From Acidimicrobiaceae bacterium (lineage in GTDB: Bacteria > Actinomycetota > Acidimicrobiia > Acidimicrobiales > UBA8190): 64,000 nucleotides of DNA. Position 1 is the first letter of the stretch; each line of letters starts with the position of its first letter. The notes beneath the pieces are model-generated. The model worked only from the letters and a program-made list of their open reading frames with translations, made no database searches and was not told the DNA's origin. The stretch lies in the NCBI GenBank assembly GCA_003151475.1, contig PLXQ01000054.1:105226-169225 (forward strand), read 5' to 3'. Position numbers and translations under genes: made by a program. Below, in pieces: positions 43,906 to 53,801 of the stretch.

Positions 43906-45321
43906 TCAGGCCAGGCTGGCGACGTCGTCGAATCCGGCGCGCAGGCAGCTGTGCAGGTTGTCGGGATCGGGGACGGCGGCGAGGTCGCAGTTCACTCCGA
44001 CATGGAGTTGGTCGACATAGCTGAGCAGGCACAGGTTGACGGCCGACCCGCTCAGAGGACCGAGCGGGAATTGGGCCAGCAGCTTCGCCCCGGCGAAGTA
44101 GAGCGGGACGCGTACCCCTGGCACGTTGCTGGTGGTGAAGTCGACGCCTCTGAGCATCGAGCCGAACAGGCCGACCAACATGGTGGTCGGCAACCGGTGG
44201 AGCACCGAAGCCAGCGGCTCCACCAGGCCCACCGCCGGTTCACCGCGTTGGGCGGCGATCACGCCCCGGATGACCTGAAGGTGCTCGAGGGGGTCGTGCA
44301 CCCCGATGGGTAGGGGGAAGCGGGTGGGAGCCCATTGGTTACCGGCCAGGTCGGCCGTGGCCGCCGTGCGGACATTGATGGGCATGCCCATGCGGAGCAT
44401 CTCGGGCGCCTGACCGTGCTTGTCGTGGTAGTAGCGAAAGCCCCGGGCCACCGCCGTCACGAAGGCGTCGTTCAACGTGCCGCCGCCGCGTTTTGCCGCT
44501 GCTTTGGTCTCGGCGAGCGGGACGCTCAGGGTGTCGAAATGCATGCTGAGTGAGCGCTTGGTCATGATGGGACTGAGCGGCGTGGTGGCCGGGCGCAGCA
44601 TGCGGGCGGCCGACGCCACCGTGGCCCCGACGTCCTGGACGGCGGCCGCCGGGTCCGCCGCCGCCCGTATGACGGCGCGCCGGACGGCGGAGGGCAAGCG
44701 GCGGGCGATGCCGAGCTGGCGACGGCGCTCGTGGCCGAAGGCGTCGCCGAAGCGTTCCCGCCGGTTGAGGACGTGGACGACGGGGGCGGCGGGAAGAGGA
44801 AGGGGCGGCCCGGGCGGGACCCGCTCGAGATCGAAGAGGACCATCCCGATCTTCACCGCCCCCACGCCGTCGGTGATGGAGTGGTGGATCTTCATGACCA
44901 CCGCGGCGGTGTCGTCGGTCAGGCCTTCGATGACGGTCATCTCCCACAGTGGGCGGTCGCGGTCGAATCCCTGCATGGCGATGGGCCCGGCCGCGTGCAT
45001 GACCTGGACGACGTCCTGGGAACCGGCCGCCCTGGTCCAGCGCAGGTGGTAGTCGAGGTCGAAATAGGGATCGACCTCCCAGCGCGGCGGCGCCAGGGAC
45101 CAGGGACTCGACACCACCCGTTGGCGGAGCCGGGGTACCAGGCGGCTGCCGCGCTCGAGTCGGTCGGTGACGAGGGCCCGGTCGGGGGTGCGGTCGAGGA
45201 TGAGGACGGCGGTGATCGTGGACCGCAGCATCGGGTCCTTCTCGATGCTCCACGCCAGCGCGTCGGCGTCACGCATGCGGTCTTCGAACCGCAGCTGATC
45301 CGGGTTGTCCGCCACTGTCAC
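43906..45321 (-). CDS. Wax ester synthase/diacylglycerol acyltransferase (WS/DGAT)
   Basis: A 471-residue acyltransferase that makes triacylglycerol or wax esters from acyl-CoA. The catalytic motif is HHSITDG (His-His-x3-Asp-Gly), preceded by RPLWEM and followed by the C-terminal PLYFAGAKLLAQFPLGPLSG and NVPG segments typical of the family. It is the usual length for actinobacterial WS/DGAT. GTG 45321 is the start. It converges on the CrtC-like gene and diverges from the flavoprotein gene. Confidence 0.93.
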   Translation of the reverse strand: MTVADNPDQLRFEDRMRDADALAWSIEKDPMLRSTITAVLILDRTPDRALVTDRLERGSRLVPRLRQRVVSSPWSLAPPRWEVDPYFDLDYHLRWTRAAGSQDVVQVMHAAGPIAMQGFDRDRPLWEMTVIEGLTDDTAAVVMKIHHSITDGVGAVKIGMVLFDLERVPPGPPLPLPAAPVVHVLNRRERFGDAFGHERRRQLGIARRLPSAVRRAVIRAAADPAAAVQDVGATVASAARMLRPATTPLSPIMTKRSLSMHFDTLSVPLAETKAAAKRGGGTLNDAFVTAVARGFRYYHDKHGQAPEMLRMGMPINVRTAATADLAGNQWAPTRFPLPIGVHDPLEHLQVIRGVIAAQRGEPAVGLVEPLASVLHRLPTTMLVGLFGSMLRGVDFTTSNVPGVRVPLYFAGAKLLAQFPLGPLSGSAVNLCLLSYVDQLHVGVNCDLAAVPDPDNLHSCLRAGFDDVASLA

Positions 45322-45406
45322 CTCGCTTCTGGGCTCAGGCTACGCCGGGAGGATCTCGGGGGGAACTGGTACCGGGGGAGCGCGACGCTGGGCTAGACAC
45401 GCGGCC

Positions 45407-46987
45407 ATGGCGGTGCGCGACGTTCTCGGGCGGGTGGCGTTACCGGCGCCCATGGCCGAGCTGACCGCCCGGTCGTGGGACGTCGTCGTGGTGGGCGGCG
45501 GCCACAACGGGCTGACGGCGGCGGCCTACCTGGCCCGTGGCGGAAAGAGCGTGCTCGTTCTCGAGCGGCGCCCACAGCTCGGTGGGGCCTGTACGTCGGA
45601 GCAACCGTTCGACGATCCGAAGTGGATCGTGAGCCCCTGTGCCTACCTGGTGGGCCTGCTCCATCCCCTCGTGGTGGAGGAGCTCGGACTGCGGTCCCGG
45701 GGATACCGGGTCCATGTCGTTGATCCTCATCTGTGGTGTCCGTTCGAGGACGGCACGTCGATCTCGCTATGGAACGACTCGCAACGGAGCCGCGCCGCCG
45801 TGGCCGAGCTGGCACCGGGCGACGCCGAGGGTTTCGCCGCCTACGAAGCTCTCTTCGGCCGGATCCGAAGCGCCCTGCGCCGACCGGAGTGCGACACCTG
45901 GATAGGCCCCGCCCCCGGCCGGCCGGCCCTGGCCGAGCTGCTGGCGGGCGACGCCGAGGCTCTCGAGGTTCTCTTCGAGGCGTCGATTGCCGACGTCGTC
46001 GAACGCCATGTGCGCGACGAGCGTCTGCGGACCGCCCTGCACGGCCAGGGGGTCATCGGTACCTACGCCGGACCGCGCGACCCGGGCACCGCCGCTGTCC
46101 ACCTGATGCACGCCAGCGGGACCCTCGAGGGTGAGCCCGGCGCCTGGGGCTACGTGGAGGGCGGGATGGGTCGGATCTCTTTCGCCCTGGCCGACGCCGC
46201 CATCGATGCCGGCGCTGTGATCGCTGCCGGCGTCCCCGTCGCCGCCATCGTCCCCGGCACGGGCGTCCGTCTCGAAGGGGGCGAGACGATCGGGGCCCGG
46301 TGCGTGGTCTCCAATGCCGATCCCAAACGGACCCTGGCGCTGTGCGAGGACAAGGGACCCGAGTCGCTGCGCCGGCGGGTGGAGAGCTGGCGCATCGACA
46401 GCCCCGTGCTGAAGATCAACTGCGCCCTCACCGGGCTTCCCCGTTTTCCCGCCGCGGGGCCCGGGGTGGAGCCGCACCGCGCCATGGTGACCATCAGCAC
46501 CGGCATCGACGCCACCCAGGCGGCCTACGAGGCGAGCCGGCGCGGAGAACCGTCTCCCAAATGGTGCGAGCTCTACTTCCACACCGCCTACGACACCTCC
46601 GTCGCCCCGGCGGGCCGGCACGCCATGAGCGTGTTCGCCCAGTACGTGCCCTACCAGTTGGCCGAGGGTGACTGGGAGAGCCGGCGAGATGCCATTGCCG
46701 ACGCCGCCATGGCCGAGGTGGAGCGCTTCGCTCCCGGGGTGTCGGAGCTCATCGAGCACCGGCAGGTGATGGGTCCGCCCGATATCGAGGAGCGGATGGG
46801 TCTGACCGGTGGGCATATCTTCCAAGGTGACTGCCTGCCCGAGCAGTTGTGGGACAGGCGCTTCGGGCCCCGGCTGCCACTCGACGGCGTCTACCTGTGT
46901 GGTGCCGCCACCCATCCGGGAGGGAGCGTGATCGCGGTCAACGGCCGCAACGCCGCTATGGCCGTGCTCGAAGACCTCGACGGATGA
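45407..46987 (+). CDS. Phytoene-desaturase-like FAD oxidoreductase (PYROXD2-like)
   Basis: A 526-residue flavoprotein with the dinucleotide fold DVVVVGGGHNGLTAAAYLARGG, then VLERRPQLGGACTSE, and the C-terminal GDCLPEQLWDRR and YLCGAATHPGGSV blocks of the phytoene desaturase/PYROXD2 group. It likely desaturates or oxidises an isoprenoid or other lipid. The start is ATG 45407, but ATG 45452 is possible because the conserved part begins later. It is followed after 7 bases by the NTF2-like gene. Confidence 0.88.
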   Translation: MAVRDVLGRVALPAPMAELTARSWDVVVVGGGHNGLTAAAYLARGGKSVLVLERRPQLGGACTSEQPFDDPKWIVSPCAYLVGLLHPLVVEELGLRSRGYRVHVVDPHLWCPFEDGTSISLWNDSQRSRAAVAELAPGDAEGFAAYEALFGRIRSALRRPECDTWIGPAPGRPALAELLAGDAEALEVLFEASIADVVERHVRDERLRTALHGQGVIGTYAGPRDPGTAAVHLMHASGTLEGEPGAWGYVEGGMGRISFALADAAIDAGAVIAAGVPVAAIVPGTGVRLEGGETIGARCVVSNADPKRTLALCEDKGPESLRRRVESWRIDSPVLKINCALTGLPRFPAAGPGVEPHRAMVTISTGIDATQAAYEASRRGEPSPKWCELYFHTAYDTSVAPAGRHAMSVFAQYVPYQLAEGDWESRRDAIADAAMAEVERFAPGVSELIEHRQVMGPPDIEERMGLTGGHIFQGDCLPEQLWDRRFGPRLPLDGVYLCGAATHPGGSVIAVNGRNAAMAVLEDLDG

Positions 46988-46994
46988 TGGCACG

Positions 46995-47390
46995 ATGACC
47001 TCCATGGACAGGACCGACGTCGTGCGATGGATACAGGCTTACGAGCGGGCGTGGCGGTCGCCGGGGACCGACCAGCTGGCCATGGTGTTCGCCCCCGAGG
47101 TGACCTACCGGACCTCTCCGTGGGCCGAACCGGTGACCGGTCTCGACGCGTTGGCGCTGTTCTGGGAGCACGAACGGGCCGGGCCCGACGAAGGCTTCGC
47201 CATGCACAGCGAGGTCGTCGCCGTCGAGGGCCGGACCGCCGTCGTGCGGGTGTCGGTGGACTACGACGACGCCACCGTCGGGCGGTGGCGTGACCTGTGG
47301 GTGCTGCAGTTCACCACCGGTGGCCGGTGCCTGGCCTTCGAGGAATGGCCCTTTGCCCCCGAGGAGGGCCAGGCGGTCGTCGGTCCCTGA
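46995..47390 (+). CDS. NTF2-like/SnoaL-fold protein
   Basis: A 131-residue protein with the cone-shaped NTF2/SnoaL-like fold: VVRWIQAYERAWRSPGTDQLAMVFAPEVTYRTSP at the start, then alternating strands to GGRCLAFEEWPFAP. It lies 7 bases after the flavoprotein stop, so it is likely co-transcribed and may be an isomerase, hydratase or binding partner. No catalytic residues can be assigned with confidence. Confidence 0.8.
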   Translation: MTSMDRTDVVRWIQAYERAWRSPGTDQLAMVFAPEVTYRTSPWAEPVTGLDALALFWEHERAGPDEGFAMHSEVVAVEGRTAVVRVSVDYDDATVGRWRDLWVLQFTTGGRCLAFEEWPFAPEEGQAVVGP

Positions 47391-47397
47391 GCGCCGC

Positions 47398-48852
47398 TCA
47401 GAAATCGAGCGAAGACAGCTCGGGAATGGTGTGCAGGGCGCGTTGGCGCGCATCGAGCCAACGGGCGCGCAGCGCGGAGCGTCGGGCATCGCTCGTGCGG
47501 GGCTCCACCACCCGTGCCGGTGTCCATGCCGCCGCCACCGCCTCTTCGTCGGCCCACACGCCAAGGGCCATGCCGGCCAGGTAGGCGGCGCCCAGGGTGG
47601 TGGCTTCGGTCACCGGTGAGACCTCGACGGGGCGGCCGACGGCGTCGGCCAGGGCGGCCACGAAGGTGGCGTTGGCCGACATCCCGCCGTCGACGCGCAG
47701 AGAGGCGATGTCGAGGCCGGTGTCTGTCTCCGCCGCCTCGAGCAGATCGGCGCCCCGATGGGCGATGCCCTCGAGCACGGCGCGCACCATCTCGGGCCGT
47801 CCCGTGCCCCGGGTGATGCCGACGTAGGTGCCGCGGGCGCCGAAGTCCCATACCGGCGTCCCCATCCCGAGCAGCGCCGGGACGAACCAGACGTCTCCGG
47901 TGTCGACACACTGCGACGCCACCGCGTCCGAGGCGGCGGCCGAGTCGATGATGCCGAGGTCGTCGCGCAGCCACTCGACGCAAGTACCGGCCGACAACAT
48001 GATGGCCTCCACGCCCCAGGTGATCCGGCCCTGGCGCTGCCAGGCGGCGATGGGGAACGTCCCCGCCCCGCCGCGGCGGGGGAAGTCCGGGCGCTGCGTG
48101 CCGACGCAGCAGTCGAGCATGCCGCCGGTGCCGAAGGTGACCTTGGCCAACCCCGGCCGGGTGCAACCCTGACCGATGAGAGATGCCTGTTGGTCGCCGG
48201 CCATTCCGGCGATGGGCGGCGCGCCGGCGAGTGCCGTGGCCTCACCGATCACACCGCTCGAGTCGACGACGGTGGGGAGGACCGACGCCGGGATGCGCAG
48301 CGCGTCGAGCATGGTCGTGTCCCACGCCGTTCCGGTACCGCGCAGCCCGGTGACGCCGGCGTTGCTGGCGTCGGTCACGTGCAACGCACCGTTGGAAAGG
48401 GTCCACGCCACCCAGGAGTCGACGGTGCCGAAACACAGGTCACGGGTTCGGTCGGGATCGGCCAGGTCGAGAAGCATGGCCAACTTGGTGGCCGACTCGT
48501 TGGGGGCGACCCTGATCCCTTGTGCCTGGAGAGCAAGGCAGGTGCCCACCGTGCGCAGATCCTGCCAGCCGATGCCGGGGCCCACGGGTTCGCCCGTGGC
48601 CCGGTCCCAGACGATGGTCGAGGCGCGTTGGTTGGCGATCCCGACTCCCTCGACGGAGCCGCACGCCTCCATCACGGTGCCCGCCACCTCCAGGACGGCG
48701 CTGGCCATGGCGGAGGCGTCGAACTCGACGAAGGCGGGCGCCGGCGAGGTGGGAAGGACCTCGATGTAATGGACGTTGTCGATGGTCCCGGCGCTGTCCA
48801 CCGAGGCGGCGCGCACCCCCGACGTCCCCACGTCGACGACGAGGATGCTCAC
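47398..48852 (-). CDS. FGGY-family carbohydrate/glycerol kinase
   Basis: A 484-residue FGGY kinase: phosphate-1 motif VDVGTSGVRAAS, GIANQRASTIVWD like glycerol kinase, GIGWQDLRT, the adenosine region LRVDGGMSANATFVAALAD and EATTLGAAYLAG. It phosphorylates a small polyol. Being in one unit with glycerol-3-phosphate dehydrogenase makes glycerol or dihydroxyacetone the likeliest substrate, though the glycerol kinase signature is not complete. GTG 48852 is chosen by homology. It ends the glpD operon. Confidence 0.86.
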   Translation of the reverse strand: MSILVVDVGTSGVRAASVDSAGTIDNVHYIEVLPTSPAPAFVEFDASAMASAVLEVAGTVMEACGSVEGVGIANQRASTIVWDRATGEPVGPGIGWQDLRTVGTCLALQAQGIRVAPNESATKLAMLLDLADPDRTRDLCFGTVDSWVAWTLSNGALHVTDASNAGVTGLRGTGTAWDTTMLDALRIPASVLPTVVDSSGVIGEATALAGAPPIAGMAGDQQASLIGQGCTRPGLAKVTFGTGGMLDCCVGTQRPDFPRRGGAGTFPIAAWQRQGRITWGVEAIMLSAGTCVEWLRDDLGIIDSAAASDAVASQCVDTGDVWFVPALLGMGTPVWDFGARGTYVGITRGTGRPEMVRAVLEGIAHRGADLLEAAETDTGLDIASLRVDGGMSANATFVAALADAVGRPVEVSPVTEATTLGAAYLAGMALGVWADEEAVAAAWTPARVVEPRTSDARRSALRARWLDARQRALHTIPELSSLDF

Positions 48853-48946
48853 ATTGCCCCGGTCACTGTGGCCCACGGGCTGGGGCCACTCGCAGGGGCG
48901 CCACTCTGTGCCCACTCAAACGGGGACCCGCTCACGGCACTCTCTG

Positions 48947-50494
48947 TCACGGCCAGCCGAGCTCCCCGAATGGGGAGGGCAGTCCGAGCTTGCCCGGATT
49001 GAGGATGCCCCGGGGGTCGAGGGCTTCTTTGATGGAGACGAGGACGTCCAGGGACCCGCCGAGCGCCGGTGCCATGAAGCTCGAGCGGTTGATCCCGATG
49101 CCGTGATGGTGGCTGATGGCGCCGCCATGGGCCATCACGCTGTCCATGACTGTTTCCCAGGCGGCGCGGTAGTAGCTCTCCGCCCATGCGTCTTGGGCGC
49201 CGTGGTCTTCGTCGGCGCTCTCGTCGGGCATCCGGCCGGCGAAGGTGAAGTAGAGACAGGCACCGTCGCCGTAGGCGTGGGACTGGTGGGCCGAGGCGGC
49301 CAGGGTGCCGTCGATCCCCTGCAGGGCAGCCACACACTGCTCGTAGATGGGGATCAGGGCGGCCCAGCGCGCCGAGATCTCGATGGTGTCGACCACGATG
49401 CCGGCACGGTAGAGCGGCGCCAGGGCAGAGACGTCGTTGCGGTGTCTGATCCATCTCTCCACCAGGTCCTCGCCGAGCTTCGTGGCGCCGTCGCACTCGG
49501 CCTCGACGACAGCGATGGTGGCGTCGAGCAGGCCGGGGTCCGCTTCATCGAGGACGACGAGGACACAGTGGTCGGTGACGTCAAAGCTGCGGGCGCTCTC
49601 GGGATAGTCGTAGAGACGGAGCACGGCTGGCGTGGCTCCGCGACGCAGAATCCGCCGGCACGCCTCCAACCCGTCGGCGAAGGAGGCGAAGCCGTAGGCC
49701 CGCCGTTGCTCGGCGGGGGCAACGGGATGGAGACGCAGGAGCCCGCTCGTGATCACACCGAGGACACCTTCCGATCCCACGAACACCTGGGTGAGATCGG
49801 GACCGGTCGCCGCCCGGGGCCCGGTGCCACCGGTGCGGATGACGCGCCCGTCGGCCAGGGCGACTTCGAGCCCGACCACCATGTCCTCGATCTTCCCGTA
49901 GCGCGTCGAGTACTGACCGGCGCCGCGACACGCCAGCCAGCCTCCCACCGTGGACAGGTCCATCGACTGGGGCCAGTGGCCGAGGGTGACGCCCTGTTGG
50001 CGCAGACCGGCTTCGAGATCCGGTCCGAAGGTGCCCGGCTTCACCTCGGCCAGGAGCGAGGTGGTGTCGATGTCGGTGATCCCGCTCACGGCGCACATGT
50101 CGAGGGCCACACCACCGAAGGCGGGAATGCTCGCCCCGCAGACGCCCGAGCGGCCGGCCATGGCCGTGACCGGGACACGGGCCGCGTGGCAGGCGGCCAG
50201 GACGGCGGCCACCTGGGCGGTATCGGTCGGTCGGGCGATGGCCGCCGGCCGCGCCGGGACCGTTCCCCGTGTCGCCCAGCGGATGGCGAGCGGCCACCAG
50301 TCCCGGGCAGCTTCCATGCGCGCCCCGTCGTCCACGGTGACCTCGGCGCAGACGCCGCGCAAGCGGCCGAGGAGCGACTCGTCTACCGGCACACGCGGAC
50401 CGGCCAACCGTTCGGTGACGTCGGAGGCCGGCGCGTCGACTGCTGTCACCGGCGTCGGCGCACTCGGGTTCGTCTGACCAGCCGCCGCGCTCAT
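48947..50494 (-). CDS. Alkyl-DHAP synthase-like FAD-linked oxidoreductase
   Basis: A 515-residue FAD_binding_4/FAD-oxidase_C protein closely patterned on alkylglycerone-phosphate synthase: PGTFGPDLEAGLRQQGVTLGHWPQS, STVGGWLACRGAGQYSTRYGKIED, the FAD-binding GSEGVLGVITSG and the HHH active-site triplet (462-464) in SHHHGIG. In eukaryotes and mycobacteria such enzymes install ether bonds on DHAP. ATGA overlap with the GlpD gene and proximity of the FGGY kinase (94 bases) place it in glycerol-phosphate metabolism. Confidence 0.85.
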   Translation of the reverse strand: MSAAAGQTNPSAPTPVTAVDAPASDVTERLAGPRVPVDESLLGRLRGVCAEVTVDDGARMEAARDWWPLAIRWATRGTVPARPAAIARPTDTAQVAAVLAACHAARVPVTAMAGRSGVCGASIPAFGGVALDMCAVSGITDIDTTSLLAEVKPGTFGPDLEAGLRQQGVTLGHWPQSMDLSTVGGWLACRGAGQYSTRYGKIEDMVVGLEVALADGRVIRTGGTGPRAATGPDLTQVFVGSEGVLGVITSGLLRLHPVAPAEQRRAYGFASFADGLEACRRILRRGATPAVLRLYDYPESARSFDVTDHCVLVVLDEADPGLLDATIAVVEAECDGATKLGEDLVERWIRHRNDVSALAPLYRAGIVVDTIEISARWAALIPIYEQCVAALQGIDGTLAASAHQSHAYGDGACLYFTFAGRMPDESADEDHGAQDAWAESYYRAAWETVMDSVMAHGGAISHHHGIGINRSSFMAPALGGSLDVLVSIKEALDPRGILNPGKLGLPSPFGELGWP

Positions 50495-52305
50495 GACGCG
50501 GGTTCGTCGGGACCCGAGAGAGGAGAGACGTTGGCCGTGGGGGCGGAGGCCGGACGGAGTTCCACCTCCCCGGGGCGGCCGGCCGCCAGGCCGGCCCGGG
50601 TCATGTCACGGTGGACCACGGCGGCGAAGGCGGCGGCCTCGAGGCGCGTGTCACGGGGGTCACGTCCCCATTCGGGGGCCAGGAGATCCGCCACAGCCGG
50701 TGCCGCTTCGGTGCTCGCCTCGGCCCGTCGGAGCGAGGAGCGGGTGCGGCGCGACAGGACGTCGCCGACGGTCATGGCCATCTCCTGGCGGACGGCCCAG
50801 ACGGCCTCGACGCGCAGTTGGAGAAGACCGGCCACCAGTGGTTCGAGCAGATCGGGACGGCCGGCGGCCAGGGCCAGGACGGCGGGGGTCTCGCCACCGT
50901 GGCGGTCCACCAGAGCGGTGAAGGTGTCCTCGTCGAGGCCGGCATCGGCCGCCGCTCCGGGACGGCGCAGGGCCACCAGGCCGGCGGCGCCACGGATGGA
51001 GAGGCGCCGGGTGGGGCACCTGCCCGCCCGGGCCGGAGCGGCCGGACCCAGACGGCGGACGACGACATCGACCGTGTCCTCGGCCATACGGCGGTAGGTG
51101 GTGAGCTTCCCGCCTGTCACCGTGACCACGCCGTTCGGTGACTGGCGCACGGTGTGGCGGCGCGACAGGTCGGCCGTCCGCTCGCTCACGTGGGCACCGG
51201 CGGCGGGGGCGAGCAGCGGACGCAGCCCGGCCCAGACACCGGTCACGTCGTCGCGGGTGAGATGGCTGGTGGTGGTGGCATTGGCGGCGTCGAGGACGTA
51301 GTCGACGTCCTCGGGAAGGCAGGCGGGATCGTCGAGAGAGCCGTCCCAGGCCGTGTCGGTCGTCCCCAGATACACGTCATCGCCGTCGGACCAGGGAACG
51401 ACGAAGATCGATCGGCGGTCCTTGGGTACCGGAATGACGGCGGCGATGTCGGCCGGCAGCCGGGAGCGGGGGACGGTGATGTGAATCCCCTTGGCCGGGC
51501 GGATCGAATGCGGGTGGGTTCCCTCGTCGAGCGCCCGCACGTCGTCGGCCCAGACGCCGGTGGCATTCACCACGACCGATGCCTCGATGTCGAACGGGGG
51601 ATGGCCGTCACCGGCCTCCTCGTCGCCGGGCGCCACCGGACGGACCTGGGCGCCGGTGACGCTGCCGTCTGGATTGTGCAGAAGCCGGGTGACCTCCGTG
51701 TAATTGGCGACGACGGCACCGTGGTCGAGTGCGGCGGTTCTGGCCACGGCCAGGGTGAGGCGGGCGTCGTCGGCCCGGGCGTCGTAATAGAGGAAACCGG
51801 CCACCAACCGGTCGGTGCGCAGCGTCGGGAGATGCGCCAGCGTCTCGGCCTTGTCGACGCGGCGGTGGCGCTTGCCGATGCGCCAGCCACCGGTGGCGTC
51901 GTAGAGCCAGAGGGCGGTGGCGTAGGTCCGGGCCACACCTTTACTGACCACGCCCTGGCGCCCGAAGAGCGGGATGAGGAAGGGCAGGGGCGACACCAGG
52001 TGCGGGGCATTGTCGAGAAGCCGCTGCCGTTCGTGCAGTGCCTCGTAGACCAGGCGGAAGTCACGGTGCTGGAGATAGCGGAGACCGCCGTGGATCATCT
52101 TTGACGACTTCGACGATGTTCCCGAGGCGAAATCGTGGCGCTCCACCAGGGCCGTACGCAGGCCCCGGGCGGCGGCATCGAGAGCAACGCCGGCCCCGGT
52201 GATGCCCCCACCGATCACGAGGACGTCGAAGCGCTCCGACGCCAGGCGCCGCAGGGCCTCGGACCGGTCGAACTTTCCCGGAGGACCGCCGTCGCTGCCG
52301 GTCAT
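50491..52305 (-). CDS. glpD: Glycerol-3-phosphate dehydrogenase (FAD, GlpD-type)
   Basis: A 604-residue membrane-associated flavoprotein. The FAD fold is VLVIGGGITGAGVALDAAARGL, followed by VERHDFASGTSSKSSKMIHGGLRYL, the KGIHITVPRSRL region, the YLGTTDT and GGKLTTYR blocks and a C-terminal helical domain with CxxRRxSIRG-like text. It oxidises glycerol-3-phosphate to DHAP and feeds quinone. It is first in the operon with an alkyl-DHAP-synthase-like enzyme and an FGGY kinase. Confidence 0.93.
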   Translation of the reverse strand: MTGSDGGPPGKFDRSEALRRLASERFDVLVIGGGITGAGVALDAAARGLRTALVERHDFASGTSSKSSKMIHGGLRYLQHRDFRLVYEALHERQRLLDNAPHLVSPLPFLIPLFGRQGVVSKGVARTYATALWLYDATGGWRIGKRHRRVDKAETLAHLPTLRTDRLVAGFLYYDARADDARLTLAVARTAALDHGAVVANYTEVTRLLHNPDGSVTGAQVRPVAPGDEEAGDGHPPFDIEASVVVNATGVWADDVRALDEGTHPHSIRPAKGIHITVPRSRLPADIAAVIPVPKDRRSIFVVPWSDGDDVYLGTTDTAWDGSLDDPACLPEDVDYVLDAANATTTSHLTRDDVTGVWAGLRPLLAPAAGAHVSERTADLSRRHTVRQSPNGVVTVTGGKLTTYRRMAEDTVDVVVRRLGPAAPARAGRCPTRRLSIRGAAGLVALRRPGAAADAGLDEDTFTALVDRHGGETPAVLALAAGRPDLLEPLVAGLLQLRVEAVWAVRQEMAMTVGDVLSRRTRSSLRRAEASTEAAPAVADLLAPEWGRDPRDTRLEAAAFAAVVHRDMTRAGLAAGRPGEVELRPASAPTANVSPLSGPDEPAS

Positions 52306-52742
52306 CTCGGAGACTCTCGGCGCGCAGCCGGATCAGATGACGGCACCGGGCCAGCCTGCCACAGCCGCGCCCGACCTCCGGCGGGTCCGGGCGGCCTGTC
52401 CGGCCGCGTGCGGTAGGGCGCGGCCCGACAGCAGCCGCCCATGAGATGCAGCTCCGTTAGCGCCGGGCGCGCAACCGTTCGTCGGCGGTTGCCGCCGTGG
52501 AGAAAGCAGCGAAGAACACGACCCGACCGGGGACAAGTCGGCTGGGAAGAGCCACCGCGTGACGAGAGACGGTCCCGGGGGTCACGACTGGCGGGGTGGG
52601 CCGTGGTCGTCCAATGCGGAGCGGTGGCGGGGTGGTCGGGGACGCATCATGGGACGATCCTGGGCACCCCGGCGTGGCGGGAAAGCGGCTCATCGACAAC
52701 GATTGTCAAGAAACAATCATTGGTGATATCGTCCGCGACGAC
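52306..52742. other. Gap between glpD and the fur-type gene
   Basis: No convincing gene is seen in this 437-base divergent region. The left part is GC-rich with short shadow frames. The right end holds the palindrome described at 52701-52718 and a promoter-like pair (TTGTCA at 52703 and TGATAT about 15-16 bases later) just before the Fur-type gene. Confidence 0.5.
52701..52718. promoter_or_regulatory. Fur/PerR-type box candidate
   Basis: Arms GATTGT and ACAATC are perfect complements around a 6-base spacer, giving an 18-bp AT-rich palindrome 25 bases before the fur-type start. It overlaps the -35-like TTGTCA, so binding would block transcription. Autoregulation by the Fur/PerR protein is a reasonable inference. 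Confidence 0.55.
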
Positions 52743-53210
52743 ATGAGGTCCCCCGAAGAGCTGACGCGGTTGTTCCGGGCGCGCGGTCGCAAGGTGACGG
52801 CGCAACGGCAGTGCATTTTCCGGGTGTTGCAGGGCGACGTGACGCACCCGACGGCCGAGGCCGTCTACGCCGTGGCGCGGGCCGAGGTGGAGACGATCTC
52901 GCTGAAGACCGTGTACCAGACGCTCAACGAGCTGGCCGCACTGGGTGAGATCGCCGCTTTGGACCTCGGGACGGGCACGACGCGATTCGATCCCAACGTC
53001 GAGCGGCTGCACCACCATCTGGTGTGTCGTTCGTGCGGCAAGGTGCGCGACCTGCACGTGGACTTCACCGGAGTGAACGTGCCGCCGGGTTCCGACGAGG
53101 GCTTCGAGGTCGGGCAGGCCGAAGTGGTCTTTCGCGGCTGGTGCAGGCAGTGTCGTTCATCAGCGCGCCCCGATGCCCCGTCGCTGCCGGAGGTAACGGT
53201 CGTGAGGTAG
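52743..53210 (+). CDS. Fur-family transcriptional regulator (PerR-like)
   Basis: A 155-residue Fur-family repressor. The winged helix covers residues 5-85 (TAEAVYAVARAEVETISLKTVYQTLNEL). The metal sites are HHH (90-92) with Asp83, and two structural CxxC pairs (Cys95/98, Cys134/137). The layout fits PerR or Fur; iron versus peroxide sensing cannot be settled by sequence. It lies just upstream of rubrerythrin on the same strand, and a palindrome overlaps its promoter, so autoregulation plus control of the stress genes is likely. Confidence 0.9.
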   Translation: MRSPEELTRLFRARGRKVTAQRQCIFRVLQGDVTHPTAEAVYAVARAEVETISLKTVYQTLNELAALGEIAALDLGTGTTRFDPNVERLHHHLVCRSCGKVRDLHVDFTGVNVPPGSDEGFEVGQAEVVFRGWCRQCRSSARPDAPSLPEVTVVR

Positions 53211-53294
53211 TGCGCAGTTCAAGATGGCAATCAGTTCCGAAAGAATCAACAGGCCCCCCAAACAGATGGCCATGAGCGATGGAAGGAAAGCACT

Positions 53295-53714
<420 letters not shown>

Positions 53715-53801
53715 TCCCCGCCACCGGCGGCATGATCAGCGGAGAGTGGTCCGGGCCGGTCCGAGTACCTCGGGCCGGCCCGGCTGCTTCTCGGGCTACA
53801 T

